A stretch of 55,900 nucleotides of DNA from Noviherbaspirillum malthae (lineage in GTDB: Bacteria > Pseudomonadota > Gammaproteobacteria > Burkholderiales > Burkholderiaceae_D), in NCBI RefSeq assembly GCF_015352985.1, contig NZ_JACYXF010000038.1:1-55900 (forward strand), written 5' to 3'. A model generated the notes under the pieces. That model made no database searches, had not been told where the DNA came from, and was given only the letters and a program-made list of their open reading frames with translations. The translations under genes were made by a program, and so were the position numbers. Of the stretch, positions 36,741-45,960 are shown in pieces; the stretch's first letter is position 1; every line of letters begins with the position of its first letter.

Positions 36741-37928
36741 CTACAGCAAGCAAGTCCGAAACCCAATAAACATGCTGTCCCGCTCCGGCAGGCAAAACCG
36801 CCGGAACTTGGTCGAACGCATGCGCTGCTTCGTCATCAGCGAAGCACCGCGCACCGACTGGTGCGAAATGAAATGCGGCTCGGAATACTCGCGGTAGGCA
36901 TCCGGCGCGAAGCCGGGATAAGGCTCGAACGGCGAGCAGGTCCATTCCCACAGATCGCCCCAGCGCAGCGCCGGGTGGCCGGACAGCGCTGCATACTCCC
37001 ATTCCGCTTCCGACGGCAGGCGCCGATCCGCCCATACGCAATAGGCTTGCGCCTCGTACAGGCTCAGGTGACGCACCGGTTCGTGCCCCGGCAGGACGAT
37101 ATGCGTGCCGAAGCGGTCGCACAGCCAGTGCCGGCCGTCGCGTATCCAGTCGCGCGGCGCGGAACGGTCCTGCGCCATCAGCCAGGCACGGCCGCCGGGA
37201 CTCCAGAATTGCGGATGCTGGTAACCGCCGTCGGCCACGAATTCCGCATACTGCGCATTCGACACCAGCGTGGAATCCATGGTGAACGCCGGCAAGCGGC
37301 AGGCATGCGCCCATTTCTCGTTGTCGAACACGAAACCTTGGTCCGGCGCGCTGCCCATTTGTATGGTCCCGCCTGGGAAACGGATTTCGCCCTCCGCCCA
37401 ATGCGGCGTCGGCTGCACCGGCAGCTCCGCAGGCAATGCAATGCCAAGCGTCTGCAGCTGCTCCAGCATCAGCTCGCGCCGCATGTCCTCGTAAGCGAGC
37501 ACGAGCCGGTATGGATAGAGCGCATCGTCGCTGCTGCCGGCACGCACGAGCTTGTCGAGCACGCGGTCGAGCACTTCATGGCAATAAGTCTTCAGCGCCC
37601 CCGCACTGGGCAGCTCCACTTTCCAGCGCATGCGGTGCGTTACCGTATTCGGATCGAACCAGTCGTCGCCCTTGGTCAGGAGCGCGGTGCGGTGGGCCGA
37701 TGCCGGATCGCTCGACTCCGCATCGCGCAGCACATACCACTCGGCGAACCAGGCAATATGCCCAAGCTCCCACAGCGGCGGATTGAATTCCGGCCGCACC
37801 GGGAGCTGCGCGCCGGCGCCGAAACCGGCCGCGAGGAAGGCTTCGATCAATGCCAGGGTGTCCCTGCGGGCATCCTGCAGGGCAGTCAACAATTCGGGCG
37901 CGGAAGCGGTTCGGAAGGAAACATTCAT
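36741..37928 (-). CDS. EgtB/SenA-like protein (DinB plus FGE-sulfatase domains)
   Basis: This protein of about 395 residues has an N-terminal DinB-like helical domain and a C-terminal formylglycine-enzyme-like domain (RLPSEAEWEYAAL, then GDLWEWTCSPFEPYPGF). That pairing is found in EgtB, which joins cysteine to trimethylhistidine, and in SenA, which makes selenoneine. The first iron-ligand region is present (ELGHIAWFAEW), but the HxxxH pair expected in the second is replaced by YEDMR (AYEDMRRELML). No senB or senC lies next to it. A true egtB is present elsewhere in the window, so this is a paralogue. The start at 37928 gives MNVSFRTAS; an upstream ATG adds 19 residues. Confidence 0.75.
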   Translation of the reverse strand: MNVSFRTASAPELLTALQDARRDTLALIEAFLAAGFGAGAQLPVRPEFNPPLWELGHIAWFAEWYVLRDAESSDPASAHRTALLTKGDDWFDPNTVTHRMRWKVELPSAGALKTYCHEVLDRVLDKLVRAGSSDDALYPYRLVLAYEDMRRELMLEQLQTLGIALPAELPVQPTPHWAEGEIRFPGGTIQMGSAPDQGFVFDNEKWAHACRLPAFTMDSTLVSNAQYAEFVADGGYQHPQFWSPGGRAWLMAQDRSAPRDWIRDGRHWLCDRFGTHIVLPGHEPVRHLSLYEAQAYCVWADRRLPSEAEWEYAALSGHPALRWGDLWEWTCSPFEPYPGFAPDAYREYSEPHFISHQSVRGASLMTKQRMRSTKFRRFCLPERDSMFIGFRTCLL

Positions 37929-38113
37929 CAGGTCGGAAGGAAAAATGGATACGTCAGTCTCTATTATTGGCCGGACATCAAGCATTTGCCAGCAGCACCG
38001 GCAAGCCGGTCACCCAGCGAGAAATTGCCTTAAACGCAAAACTTCCGGTATGACCACAGGGTTTGCCGCAATTTCCGGAAACTTGAGCAAATGGACAGCA
38101 GGCCACTTTTTGC

Positions 38114-38143
38114 TTGACAGTTCGTTTGCCTGTCACCTACATT
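38114..38143 (+). promoter_or_regulatory. leu promoter
   Basis: TTGACA at 38114-38119 is followed after 18 bases by TACATT at 38138-38143. The predicted transcription start, about seven bases further, falls on or next to the A of the leader-peptide ATG at 38150. Confidence 0.55.
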
Positions 38144-38149
38144 AACCGA

Positions 38150-38239
38150 ATGTTGACCGCTCACGCACAACTCGCCCTTCACCTACTGCCGGCAAGCGCC
38201 CTGCTAGCCGCAGCTGCACTACTACGCCTAGCGCGCTAA
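38150..38239 (+). CDS. leuL: leu leader peptide
   Basis: This 29-residue peptide contains ten leucines, including LL pairs, and five of them use CTA, a rare codon in such a GC-rich genome. That is the hallmark of attenuation control by leucyl-tRNA supply. It lies about 270 bases before leuA. No Shine-Dalgarno sequence precedes the ATG, and the promoter position implies a leaderless transcript. Known leu leader peptides in other bacteria share the high leucine content; no sequence match is needed for this call. Confidence 0.7.
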   Translation: MLTAHAQLALHLLPASALLAAAALLRLAR

Positions 38240-38292
38240 TACCCTCCCCCCAGTTGTATTTGTAGTTGCAGTCGTATCCGCACTCCGAGGTT

Positions 38293-38394
38293 CCGGAGAT
38301 GAAGGTCGAAATTTCCACAGGTCAGCAAATCATGTATTTCAAGCGTCTTCCCGCAACTGTCATCTCCGGCGATCTGATCGCCCCGGCGATCTTT
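38293..38394 (+). promoter_or_regulatory. leu attenuator-like competing hairpins
   Basis: Three helices exclude each other. CCGGAGATGA (38293-38302) pairs with TCATCTCCGG (38360-38369). GGCGATC (38368-38374) can pair with GATCGCC (38376-38382). GATCGCC (38376-38382) can instead pair with GGCGATC (38385-38391), which is followed by TTT. The T-run is short, so the terminator function is uncertain. The design fits control by ribosome stalling on the leader peptide. Confidence 0.5.
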
Positions 38395-38511
38395 GCGCGC
38401 GCGCTATCGCTGCTACCTCTACCGATCGGTTGCCTGGCCATGCGCTAGTGGCAGTCAGGCAGCCGATCCGCCACATCGCCATTCCCTCATCTGGACTAAA
38501 AGGTTACTCAC

Positions 38512-40197
38512 ATGATGTTGCAAAATCCTGCTGCGAAATATCGCCCCTTCCCCGCCATCCGCTTGACCGACCGCACCTGGCCCGACCAGGTCATCTCCAA
38601 GCCGCCTATCTGGATGAGCACCGACCTGCGCGACGGCAACCAGTCGCTGATCGAGCCGATGAACCCGGAGCGCAAGCTGCGCTTCTTTGAAATGCTGGTC
38701 AAGATCGGGCTCAAGGAAATCGAAGTCGCGTTTCCGTCCGCCTCGCAGACCGACTTCGATTTCGTGCGCAAGCTCATCGAGGAAAAGCGCATCCCTGACG
38801 ATGTGACGATCGAAGTGCTGACCCAGTCGCGCGAAGACCTGATCCGCCGCACCGTCGAATCCGCCGTCGGCGCCAAGCGCGCGATCGTGCACCTGTACAA
38901 CGCCGTCAGTCCTTCCTTCCGCCGCATCGTATTCGGCATGTCGCGCGAAGAAGTCAAGCAGATCGCGGTCGCCGGCACCCGCCTGATCAAGGAACTGACC
39001 TCGGCGCATCCGGAAACCGAATGGGTATTCCAGTATTCCCCCGAAACCTTCAGCATGGCCGAACTCGACTTCGCCAAGGAAGTCTGCGACGCGGTCTCCG
39101 AAGAGTGGCAGCCCACGCCCGAGCGCAAGATGATCATCAATCTCCCGGCCACCGTGGAATGCGCGACGCCGAACATCTATGCCGACCAGGTCGAATGGAT
39201 GCATCGCAATATCGCGCGCCGCGATTCCATCCTCATCAGCGTCCATCCGCACAATGACCGCGGCACCGGCGTGGCGGCGGCGGAAATGGCGGTGATGGCC
39301 GGCGCGGACCGCGTCGAGGGCTGCCTGTTCGGCAACGGCGAGCGCACCGGCAATGTCGATCTCGTCACGCTCGCACTGAATCTCTACACCCAGGGCGTCA
39401 ATCCGGGGCTTGATTTCTCGGATATCGATGCGGTGCGCAAGTGCGTGGAAGAATGCAACCAGCTTCCGGTACATCCGCGCCATCCCTATGTCGGCGACCT
39501 GGTGTTCACCGCGTTCTCCGGCTCGCACCAGGATGCGATCAAGAAAGGCTTCGCGCAGCAGCAGGCCGACGGCATCTGGGAAGTGCCTTATTTGCCGATC
39601 GACCCGGCCGACGTAGGCCGCAGCTACGACGCGGTCATCCGCGTCAACAGCCAGTCCGGCAAGGGCGGCATGTCCTACCTGCTGGAACAGGAATACGGCT
39701 TCAAATTGCCGCGCCGCCTGCAGATCGAACTCAGCCGCGCGATCCAGCGCATCACCGATGCCACCGGCAAGGAAGTCGGCGCCGGCGACATCTACGACAT
39801 CTTCCGCAGCGAATACCTGGAGCGCAATGCGCCTTATGCGTATCACGCCCACCAGATGCTGCAGGAAGCCGGCGCCACCCAGCGCGTGGAAGTCAAGGCC
39901 GATATTGCAAAGGATGGCAAGGCCGTCACGGTGCATGGACATGGCAACGGTCCGATCGACGCCTTCGTGCAGGCGCTCGGCATCGAGATCAACGTGATGG
40001 ATTATCACGAGCATGCGATCGGCGCAGGCGCCGATGCCCGTGCTGCCTGCTATGTCGAACTGCGCGTCGACAACGGCCCTACGCTCTTCGGCGTCGGCGT
40101 GGACAGCAACATCGTTACCGCTTCCTTCAAGGCGGTGCTCTCGGCAGTCAACCGTGAGCTCGGCACGGAGCAGTCGCCGGAAGCGCTGGCTGCCTGA
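38512..40197 (+). CDS. leuA: 2-Isopropylmalate synthase, long form
   Basis: This 561-residue enzyme condenses acetyl-CoA with 2-oxoisovalerate in the first committed step of leucine synthesis. STDLRDGNQSLIEPM opens the HMGL-like barrel, VHPHNDRGTG carries metal-binding histidines, and FGNGERTGNVDL is the conserved loop. The C-terminal dimer/regulatory domain (about 430-561) gives feedback control by leucine. It is the long form typical of Burkholderiales and stands alone behind a leader peptide. Confidence 0.96.
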   Translation: MMLQNPAAKYRPFPAIRLTDRTWPDQVISKPPIWMSTDLRDGNQSLIEPMNPERKLRFFEMLVKIGLKEIEVAFPSASQTDFDFVRKLIEEKRIPDDVTIEVLTQSREDLIRRTVESAVGAKRAIVHLYNAVSPSFRRIVFGMSREEVKQIAVAGTRLIKELTSAHPETEWVFQYSPETFSMAELDFAKEVCDAVSEEWQPTPERKMIINLPATVECATPNIYADQVEWMHRNIARRDSILISVHPHNDRGTGVAAAEMAVMAGADRVEGCLFGNGERTGNVDLVTLALNLYTQGVNPGLDFSDIDAVRKCVEECNQLPVHPRHPYVGDLVFTAFSGSHQDAIKKGFAQQQADGIWEVPYLPIDPADVGRSYDAVIRVNSQSGKGGMSYLLEQEYGFKLPRRLQIELSRAIQRITDATGKEVGAGDIYDIFRSEYLERNAPYAYHAHQMLQEAGATQRVEVKADIAKDGKAVTVHGHGNGPIDAFVQALGIEINVMDYHEHAIGAGADARAACYVELRVDNGPTLFGVGVDSNIVTASFKAVLSAVNRELGTEQSPEALAA

Positions 40198-40223
40198 CCT
40201 TACCTTTCGCCCTGAAAAAGCAG

Positions 40224-40258
40224 CGCCTGCCGCATCGGTGATGCAGCAGGCGTTTTTT
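40224..40258 (+). terminator. Terminator of leuA
   Basis: CGCCTGC and GCAGGCG form the outer stem and GCAT/ATGC the inner, followed by six T. Confidence 0.88.
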
Positions 40259-40288
40259 ATTCAACGGCGTAAATTGCAGACGGTTTCC

Positions 40289-41545
40289 TTAAAGCGATTT
40301 CGCCAAACGTATGCCCGTGAACTGCCAGCGCGCCGTAGCGGGAAAGAAGTTGCGGTAACTGATTCGCGCATGTCCCTGCGGCGTCGCGCATGACGATCCC
40401 CGCAGCACATACTGGTTGGACATGAACTTGCCGTTGTATTCGCCGATTGCGCCATCGGCGGCGCAGTATCCGGGATAAGGCGCATAGCTGCTGAGCGTCC
40501 ATTGCCAGCCGCAGCCGAACAGTTGCAGCAGTCCCTGTGCATCGTCGGCCCAGGCCTCGGGATGCAATGCCGGCCGCCCGAAGTCCGTGCAGCCCTGAGC
40601 CGCATGTTCCCATTCCGCCTCGGTCGGCAGCCTTGCTCCGGCCCAGCGGGCATAGGCATCCGCCTCGAAGAAGGAGATGTGCGTGACCGAGCGGTGCGGG
40701 TCGAGGTCCTGCAATCCCTGCAGGGTGAATTCCTGCCAGTTGTTGCGGTTGTCGCCATCGCGCCGCCAATAGATCGGCTGGAGCAGGTCGTTGGCCCGGA
40801 TCCAGTCCCAGCCTTCGGACAGCCACAGCGACGGCGTCGCATAGCCGCCGTCTTCGATGAATGCCCGGTACTCGCCATTCGTGACAAGACGCGAAGCCAA
40901 CGAGAAACTTTCGACGAACTGCCGGTGGCGCGGCAATTCATTGTCGAAGCAGAAGCGATCACCCTTGCAGCCGACCTCGACCACGCCGGCATCGAAGCGC
41001 TGCCAGCGCATTTCCGGCGCCGGCCGTCCCGGCTTCCACGGCATCTGCACATACGCCGGATCGAGCGGATTCATCGACAGCATGTGTTTCACGTCGGTCA
41101 GCATCAGTTCCTGGTGCTGCTGCTCATGGTGCAGTCCGACTTCCAGCAGCGCGGCGACCTCTTCGTTGACTCGGCCCGTGGCGAGCAGCATGTTCATGCG
41201 CTCGTCGACGTTGCGCCGGTAAGCGAGCACGTCGGCCAGCGGCGGCCGCGTCAGCAGGCCGCGCTGCGGACGCGGATGCTTGTCGCCGACGCCGTTGTAA
41301 TAGGAATTGAACAGCACCCGGAATGCCGGATGAAACGGCTTGAAGTTCCGCTCATGCTGTTCGAGGATGAAGGTTTCGAAGAACCAGGTGGTGTGCGCAA
41401 GATGCCACTTGATCGGGCTTGCATCCGGCATCGACTGCGCGCAGCAGTCTTCTTCCGACAGCGGTTCGGCAATCTCGCGGCTGCGCCGGCGTACTGTGCG
41501 AAAGCGTTCCAGCAGATTCTCGCGCAGGATCATGTCATCAGGCAT
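40289..41545 (-). CDS. egtB: Ergothioneine biosynthesis protein EgtB (sulfoxide synthase)
   Basis: This 418-residue iron enzyme joins a thiol donor to trimethylhistidine. All three iron-ligand positions are intact: His in WHLAHTTWFFE and the pair in LHHEQQHQELML. The FGE-like domain follows (RLPTEAEWEHAAQ, GCGWQWTLSSYAPYPGY). AAGGAG precedes the ATG at 41545. It lies 11 bases after egtD in the same operon, so both enzymes of the pathway are made together. Confidence 0.95.
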   Translation of the reverse strand: MPDDMILRENLLERFRTVRRRSREIAEPLSEEDCCAQSMPDASPIKWHLAHTTWFFETFILEQHERNFKPFHPAFRVLFNSYYNGVGDKHPRPQRGLLTRPPLADVLAYRRNVDERMNMLLATGRVNEEVAALLEVGLHHEQQHQELMLTDVKHMLSMNPLDPAYVQMPWKPGRPAPEMRWQRFDAGVVEVGCKGDRFCFDNELPRHRQFVESFSLASRLVTNGEYRAFIEDGGYATPSLWLSEGWDWIRANDLLQPIYWRRDGDNRNNWQEFTLQGLQDLDPHRSVTHISFFEADAYARWAGARLPTEAEWEHAAQGCTDFGRPALHPEAWADDAQGLLQLFGCGWQWTLSSYAPYPGYCAADGAIGEYNGKFMSNQYVLRGSSCATPQGHARISYRNFFPATARWQFTGIRLAKSL

Positions 41546-41556
41546 AGTGCCACTCC

Positions 41557-42537
41557 TTACACCACACGCGCATGGCAGACCAGGAACCAGCCCTGCTCGT
41601 CGGTCCAGGTGCGGGCTGCGCCGAAACCTGCGCGCTCCAGCATTTGCAGGAAGCCCTGCCGCGTGTACTTGTAGCTGTTCTCGGTATGGATGCGCTCGCC
41701 TTCGGCGAACCGGCGCTCGCCGCCGGTCCAGCGCACGGTCAGATCGCGCCGGGCTTCCAGATGCATTTCGATGCGGGACGCGGCTTCATTGTAGAAAGCC
41801 GCATGGCGCCAGTCGCGCACGTCGAAGTCGGCATCGAGCAAGCCGTTCACATGCCGCAGCATGTTGAGGTTGAAGGCGGCGGTCACGCCCAGGCCGTCGT
41901 CATAGGCGGCGTCGAGGATGGCTTTATCCTTGACCAGATCGACCCCGATCAGCAGGCCGCCGTCGCCCTGGCATGCCTCGCGTATCCTGCCCAGCAGCGC
42001 GGCTGCCTGTTCCGGCGTGAAATTGCCGATCGACGAACCCGGGTAGAAGAACAGCCTTTTCTCCCGCCGCACGGCCGAAGGCAGCGCCATCTCCGTCGAG
42101 AAGTCCATGCCGATGCCGGTCATCCTGATCTGCGGGAACTGCTGGCGCAGGCCGTCGACCGCGCTCCTGAGGAAGTCGACGGAAATGTCCACGGGCACAT
42201 ATTGCAGCGGCTGCAGCATCAGGAACATGCGCGCCGCCTTCGCGCAGTTGCCCGCGCCAAGATCGATCAATGTGGTGCCCCTGCCGATGGTTCGCGCCAT
42301 GTCGTACAGATGCGCATCGAAGATCGCGGCTTCGGTCCGCGTCGGGTAGTACTCGGGCAATTCGCAGATGGCTTCGAACAATTTCGAGCCGAGTGCGTCG
42401 TACAGAAACTTGGGCGACGCACTGGCTTGCGGAGCAAGCAGGCCGGCAGCGAGTTCTGCCCGCATCGCGGCATCATCCCTCCGGAAAATTTGCAGGAAAC
42501 CGTTATGGTTTGAATCCGGATCAGGGGAAGGCGCCAT
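41557..42537 (-). CDS. egtD: L-histidine N-alpha-methyltransferase EgtD
   Basis: This 326-residue methyltransferase converts histidine to trimethylhistidine, the first step to ergothioneine. TLIDLGAGNCAKAARMF is the SAM-binding motif, PSPKFLYDALGS-like opening (ASPKFLYDALGSKLFEAI) and FFYPGSSIGNFTPEQA are family marks. It leads the egtD-egtB operon. Confidence 0.95.
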   Translation of the reverse strand: MAPSPDPDSNHNGFLQIFRRDDAAMRAELAAGLLAPQASASPKFLYDALGSKLFEAICELPEYYPTRTEAAIFDAHLYDMARTIGRGTTLIDLGAGNCAKAARMFLMLQPLQYVPVDISVDFLRSAVDGLRQQFPQIRMTGIGMDFSTEMALPSAVRREKRLFFYPGSSIGNFTPEQAAALLGRIREACQGDGGLLIGVDLVKDKAILDAAYDDGLGVTAAFNLNMLRHVNGLLDADFDVRDWRHAAFYNEAASRIEMHLEARRDLTVRWTGGERRFAEGERIHTENSYKYTRQGFLQMLERAGFGAARTWTDEQGWFLVCHARVV

Positions 42538-42745
42538 GAATGTAGGGGAGCAATTTTGCCTAACTGCAGCTTAGGCGATTGGAGATGGATGGCAAGGTTT
42601 GTAGCTATCATAGTAAAGGCCTTCATGACCTTTTTGAGGCGACACAATATTTACCGACTATCGATATGCGCCCGGCGCAAAACCTTGCCACAGTTCAATG
42701 GCTGGCGGAACTTATTGACAGTCCAATAACAATATAGATGAATCG

Positions 42746-43411
42746 ATGCTGAATCTGCGCGATGTCACCAAATCCTATGCTAGCGGCCGGCAAGTGCTGA
42801 GCGGATTGAATTACACCCTGGAAGCAGGGGAATACGTGGCTGTCATGGGAGAGTCGGGAGTGGGCAAGTCCACCCTGCTCAATCTGATTGCGGGACTGGA
42901 TACGCCGGATTCGGGCCGCATCGAAATCGACGGCACGGATATTTCATCGATGCAAGACGATGCCGCCACGCGGCTGCGGCGCGAGAAGTTCGGTTTCGTA
43001 TTCCAGGCCTTCCATATCCTTCCGCATCTCACCATCGCCCAGAACATCGCCCTGCCCCTGCTGCTCAACGGCTCGGCCGCGCGCAGCGCCGAAGAGATGC
43101 TGGCCGCCGTCGGCCTCGCTGGGCGCGGCAAAGATTTTCCGCGCCAGCTGTCGGGCGGCGAACTGCAGCGCGTGGCGATCGCCCGCGCGCTGATCCACCG
43201 GCCCAAGCTCATTCTCGCCGACGAGCCGACCGGCAATCTCGATCCGGATACGGCCGGGGACATCCTGAAGCTGCTGCGCGACGAGATCAAGCAGAATGGC
43301 TCGTCGGCCATCATCGTCACGCATTCGCACGCCGCCGCCGCCAGCGCGGACCGGGTTCTGGAACTGACCAAGCACGGCCTGCATCCGATGGCACCGGGAC
43401 AAAGCGGATGA
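42746..43411 (+). CDS. ABC transporter ATPase (LolD/MacB-like, AttE-type)
   Basis: This 221-residue ATPase has Walker A GESGVGKST, Q-loop FVFQAFHILPHL, signature LSGGELQRVAIARA and Walker B LILADEPTGNLD. Such ATPases pair with FtsX-like permeases, and here the permease gene overlaps by four bases (ATGA). The set ATPase-permease-AttH-like recalls the attEFGH operon described in other proteobacteria. Substrate is not known. Confidence 0.92.
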   Translation: MLNLRDVTKSYASGRQVLSGLNYTLEAGEYVAVMGESGVGKSTLLNLIAGLDTPDSGRIEIDGTDISSMQDDAATRLRREKFGFVFQAFHILPHLTIAQNIALPLLLNGSAARSAEEMLAAVGLAGRGKDFPRQLSGGELQRVAIARALIHRPKLILADEPTGNLDPDTAGDILKLLRDEIKQNGSSAIIVTHSHAAAASADRVLELTKHGLHPMAPGQSG

Positions 43412-45960
43412 AGCCCGCTGCCGTTCCTTCGCTGCGCCGCTGGCTGCTGGCGGGAGAGTGGCGCGCGCATCCGGTACGCACCCTGGTCGCCACGGCGGCG
43501 ATCGCAATCGGTGTCGCTCTCGGCTTCGCCATTCACCTGATCAATGCCGCCGCCTACAACGAATTCTCGGCCGCACTGAGGAGCTTGTCCGGTCAGGCCG
43601 AGCTGCAGGTGCGCGGCACGCAGGCGCTCATGGACGAATCCCTGTACGAACGGCTTGCCCGGCGACCCGAGATTGCGCTGGCCAGCCCGGTGCTGGAAAT
43701 CGATGCGGCGGTACCGGGCAGGCGCGAAGCGCTCAAGGTGGTCGGCATCGACGTCTTCCAGGCCGGCGCCATCGCACCGGATCTGATCGGGCTGCCGGCG
43801 GAAGACCGTCCCTTCGATACACTGGCCGACGACGCGCTGTTCCTGTCGCCGGCCGCGATGGAATGGCTGGGCGTGCGCCAGGGAGACAGCCTGCGCCTGC
43901 AGGTCGGCACGCAGCCGCTGGCGCTGCGTGTTGCCGGCGGACTGGTGCGCGCCCGCGCCGGGCAGCGGCTGGCCGTGATGGATATCGGCGCCGCTCAGTG
44001 GCGCTTCCAGCGCCTGGGCCGGCTGTCGCGCATCGACCTGAAGCTGGTCGCCGGCACCGACCGCGCCGCCTTTGCCGCCCGGCTGGCCCGTGAACTGCCT
44101 GCCGATGTGCTGGTGACCGAACCGGAAGACCAGGAAGCCCGCACCGCCAACATGTCGCGCGCCTATCGGGTGAATCTCAACGTGCTGGCGCTGGTGGCAC
44201 TGTTCACCGGCGCCTTCCTGGTGTTCTCCACGCAGGCGCTGTCGGTGATCCGGCGCCGCAGCGAGCTGGCGCTGCTGCGCGTGCTCGGCATGACGCGCCG
44301 CCAGGTGCTGTCGCAGATCCTGCTGGAAGGCGGTGCGCTCGGCATCGCCGGCTCGCTGATCGGACTGGCCGCCGGCTATGCGATGGCGGCGATCGCGCTG
44401 CGCCTGTTCGGCGGCGACCTGGGCGGCGGCTATTTCCCCGGCGTGCGGCCGAGCGTGCAGTTCGCCCCGGTTGCGGCCTGCGTCTTCTTCCTGCTCGGCA
44501 CCGCAGCGGCCCTGCTCGGCTGCGCTGCGCCGGCCTGGGAAGCGGCACGCGCCAGGCCGGCGCAGGCGATCAAGTCGGGCAGCGAGGATACGGCGCTGTC
44601 GCGACTGTCGCCGCCCTGGTTCGCGCTCGGGCTGATCGCCATCGGCGCGGTCATGACACGCCTGCCGCCGATCGCCGAACTGCCCATCTTCGGCTATGTG
44701 GCGATTGCCCTGCTGCTGATCGGCGGCATCGGCTTGATGCCCAGGCTGGCGGCGCTAGTCTTTTCCGCCCTGTCCCGCCTTGCGGGGCGCGGCCTGCGCG
44801 GCTCGGTTCCCACCCTCTCTCTGGCACGGCTGGCCAATGCGCCGAACCAGGCGTCGATCGCCTTGGGAGGCGTGCTGTCTAGCTTCAGCCTGATGGTGGC
44901 GATGGCCATCATGGTGTCGAGTTTCCGGGTATCGGTCGATGACTGGCTGGGGCAGGTGCTGTCCGCCGACCTGTATGTGCGCTCCGCTGCGGGCGGAAAC
45001 AGCGGCAGCCTGTCGGACGAGGAGCAGCGCGCCGTTGTGGCCGTTCCCGGCGTCAGGCGGGCGGACTTCCAGCGGGTGTCGCAATTGTCCATCGACCCCG
45101 CTCGGCCGTCGGTCACGGTCATTGCCAAACCCATCGATCTCGCCGATCCGGGCAAATCCCTGCCGCTGATCGGAGAGTCGGTTCCGTTTGCAGGCTCAGG
45201 CGCAGGTGCTGACGGCGGACCGCCGATCTGGATATCCGAAGCCATGGTGGACCTGTACGGCTATCGGCCCGGCATGCAGGTCATGCTGCCGCTGGGCGGG
45301 AAGGCGCGGCAGTTCACCGTGGCTGGCGTCTGGCGCGACTATGCGCGGCAGTCCGGTGCGATCCAGGTGGCGCTGGCCGACTACCGCCGGATCACCGGCG
45401 ACAATGAAGTCAACGATGCCGCACTCTGGCTGGAGAAGGATGCCTCGCCGGCACAGGTGGCCGACGCCGTAAAAAAGTTGCCCTTCGGCGAAGCGCTGGA
45501 ACTGGCCGAACCGGGAGACATACGGGCGATCAGCCTGAGGATTTTCGACCGCAGCTTCGCCGTCACCTACCTGCTTGAAGGCGTCGCCATCCTGATCGGC
45601 CTGTTCGGCATCGCCGCGACCTTCTCTGCACAGACGCTGGCGCGCGCCAAGGAATTCGGCATGCTGCGGCATATCGGCGTGCTGCGCCGGGAAATCCTGG
45701 CCATGCTGGCGCTCGAAGGCAGCCTGCTGACGCTGCTCGGCATCCTCACCGGCTTCTTGCTGGGCGGCGCCATCAGCCTGATCCTGATTTTCATCGTCAA
45801 TCCGCAATCCTTCCACTGGACCATGCAGCTGCACATGCCGTGGGGTCTGCTGGCGGCCGTGGCGCTGGTGCTGTTGGCATCGGCGGCGGCCACCGCGCTG
45901 GTCGCGGGAAGGCATGCAGTATCGAAACAGGCGATCAGCGCAGTTAGGGAGGACTGGTAA
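43408..45960 (+). CDS. FtsX-like ABC transporter permease (large)
   Basis: This 850-residue permease has two FtsX-type halves. The N-terminal helix (about 20-40) precedes a periplasmic MacB-like domain, then three helices with SELALLRVLGMTRRQVL, a second helix set, another periplasmic domain and a final FtsX segment (AKEFGMLRHIGVLRREIL). Such mechanotransmission pumps usually act on lipoproteins or envelope lipids. It shares one base with the stop/start junction of the next gene. Confidence 0.92.
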   Translation: MKPAAVPSLRRWLLAGEWRAHPVRTLVATAAIAIGVALGFAIHLINAAAYNEFSAALRSLSGQAELQVRGTQALMDESLYERLARRPEIALASPVLEIDAAVPGRREALKVVGIDVFQAGAIAPDLIGLPAEDRPFDTLADDALFLSPAAMEWLGVRQGDSLRLQVGTQPLALRVAGGLVRARAGQRLAVMDIGAAQWRFQRLGRLSRIDLKLVAGTDRAAFAARLARELPADVLVTEPEDQEARTANMSRAYRVNLNVLALVALFTGAFLVFSTQALSVIRRRSELALLRVLGMTRRQVLSQILLEGGALGIAGSLIGLAAGYAMAAIALRLFGGDLGGGYFPGVRPSVQFAPVAACVFFLLGTAAALLGCAAPAWEAARARPAQAIKSGSEDTALSRLSPPWFALGLIAIGAVMTRLPPIAELPIFGYVAIALLLIGGIGLMPRLAALVFSALSRLAGRGLRGSVPTLSLARLANAPNQASIALGGVLSSFSLMVAMAIMVSSFRVSVDDWLGQVLSADLYVRSAAGGNSGSLSDEEQRAVVAVPGVRRADFQRVSQLSIDPARPSVTVIAKPIDLADPGKSLPLIGESVPFAGSGAGADGGPPIWISEAMVDLYGYRPGMQVMLPLGGKARQFTVAGVWRDYARQSGAIQVALADYRRITGDNEVNDAALWLEKDASPAQVADAVKKLPFGEALELAEPGDIRAISLRIFDRSFAVTYLLEGVAILIGLFGIAATFSAQTLARAKEFGMLRHIGVLRREILAMLALEGSLLTLLGILTGFLLGGAISLILIFIVNPQSFHWTMQLHMPWGLLAAVALVLLASAAATALVAGRHAVSKQAISAVREDW

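Noticed and set aside
38266..38448. 60-codon frame between leuL and leuA
   Set aside because: No convincing ribosome site, and it covers the competing attenuator helices, which explain the sequence better.
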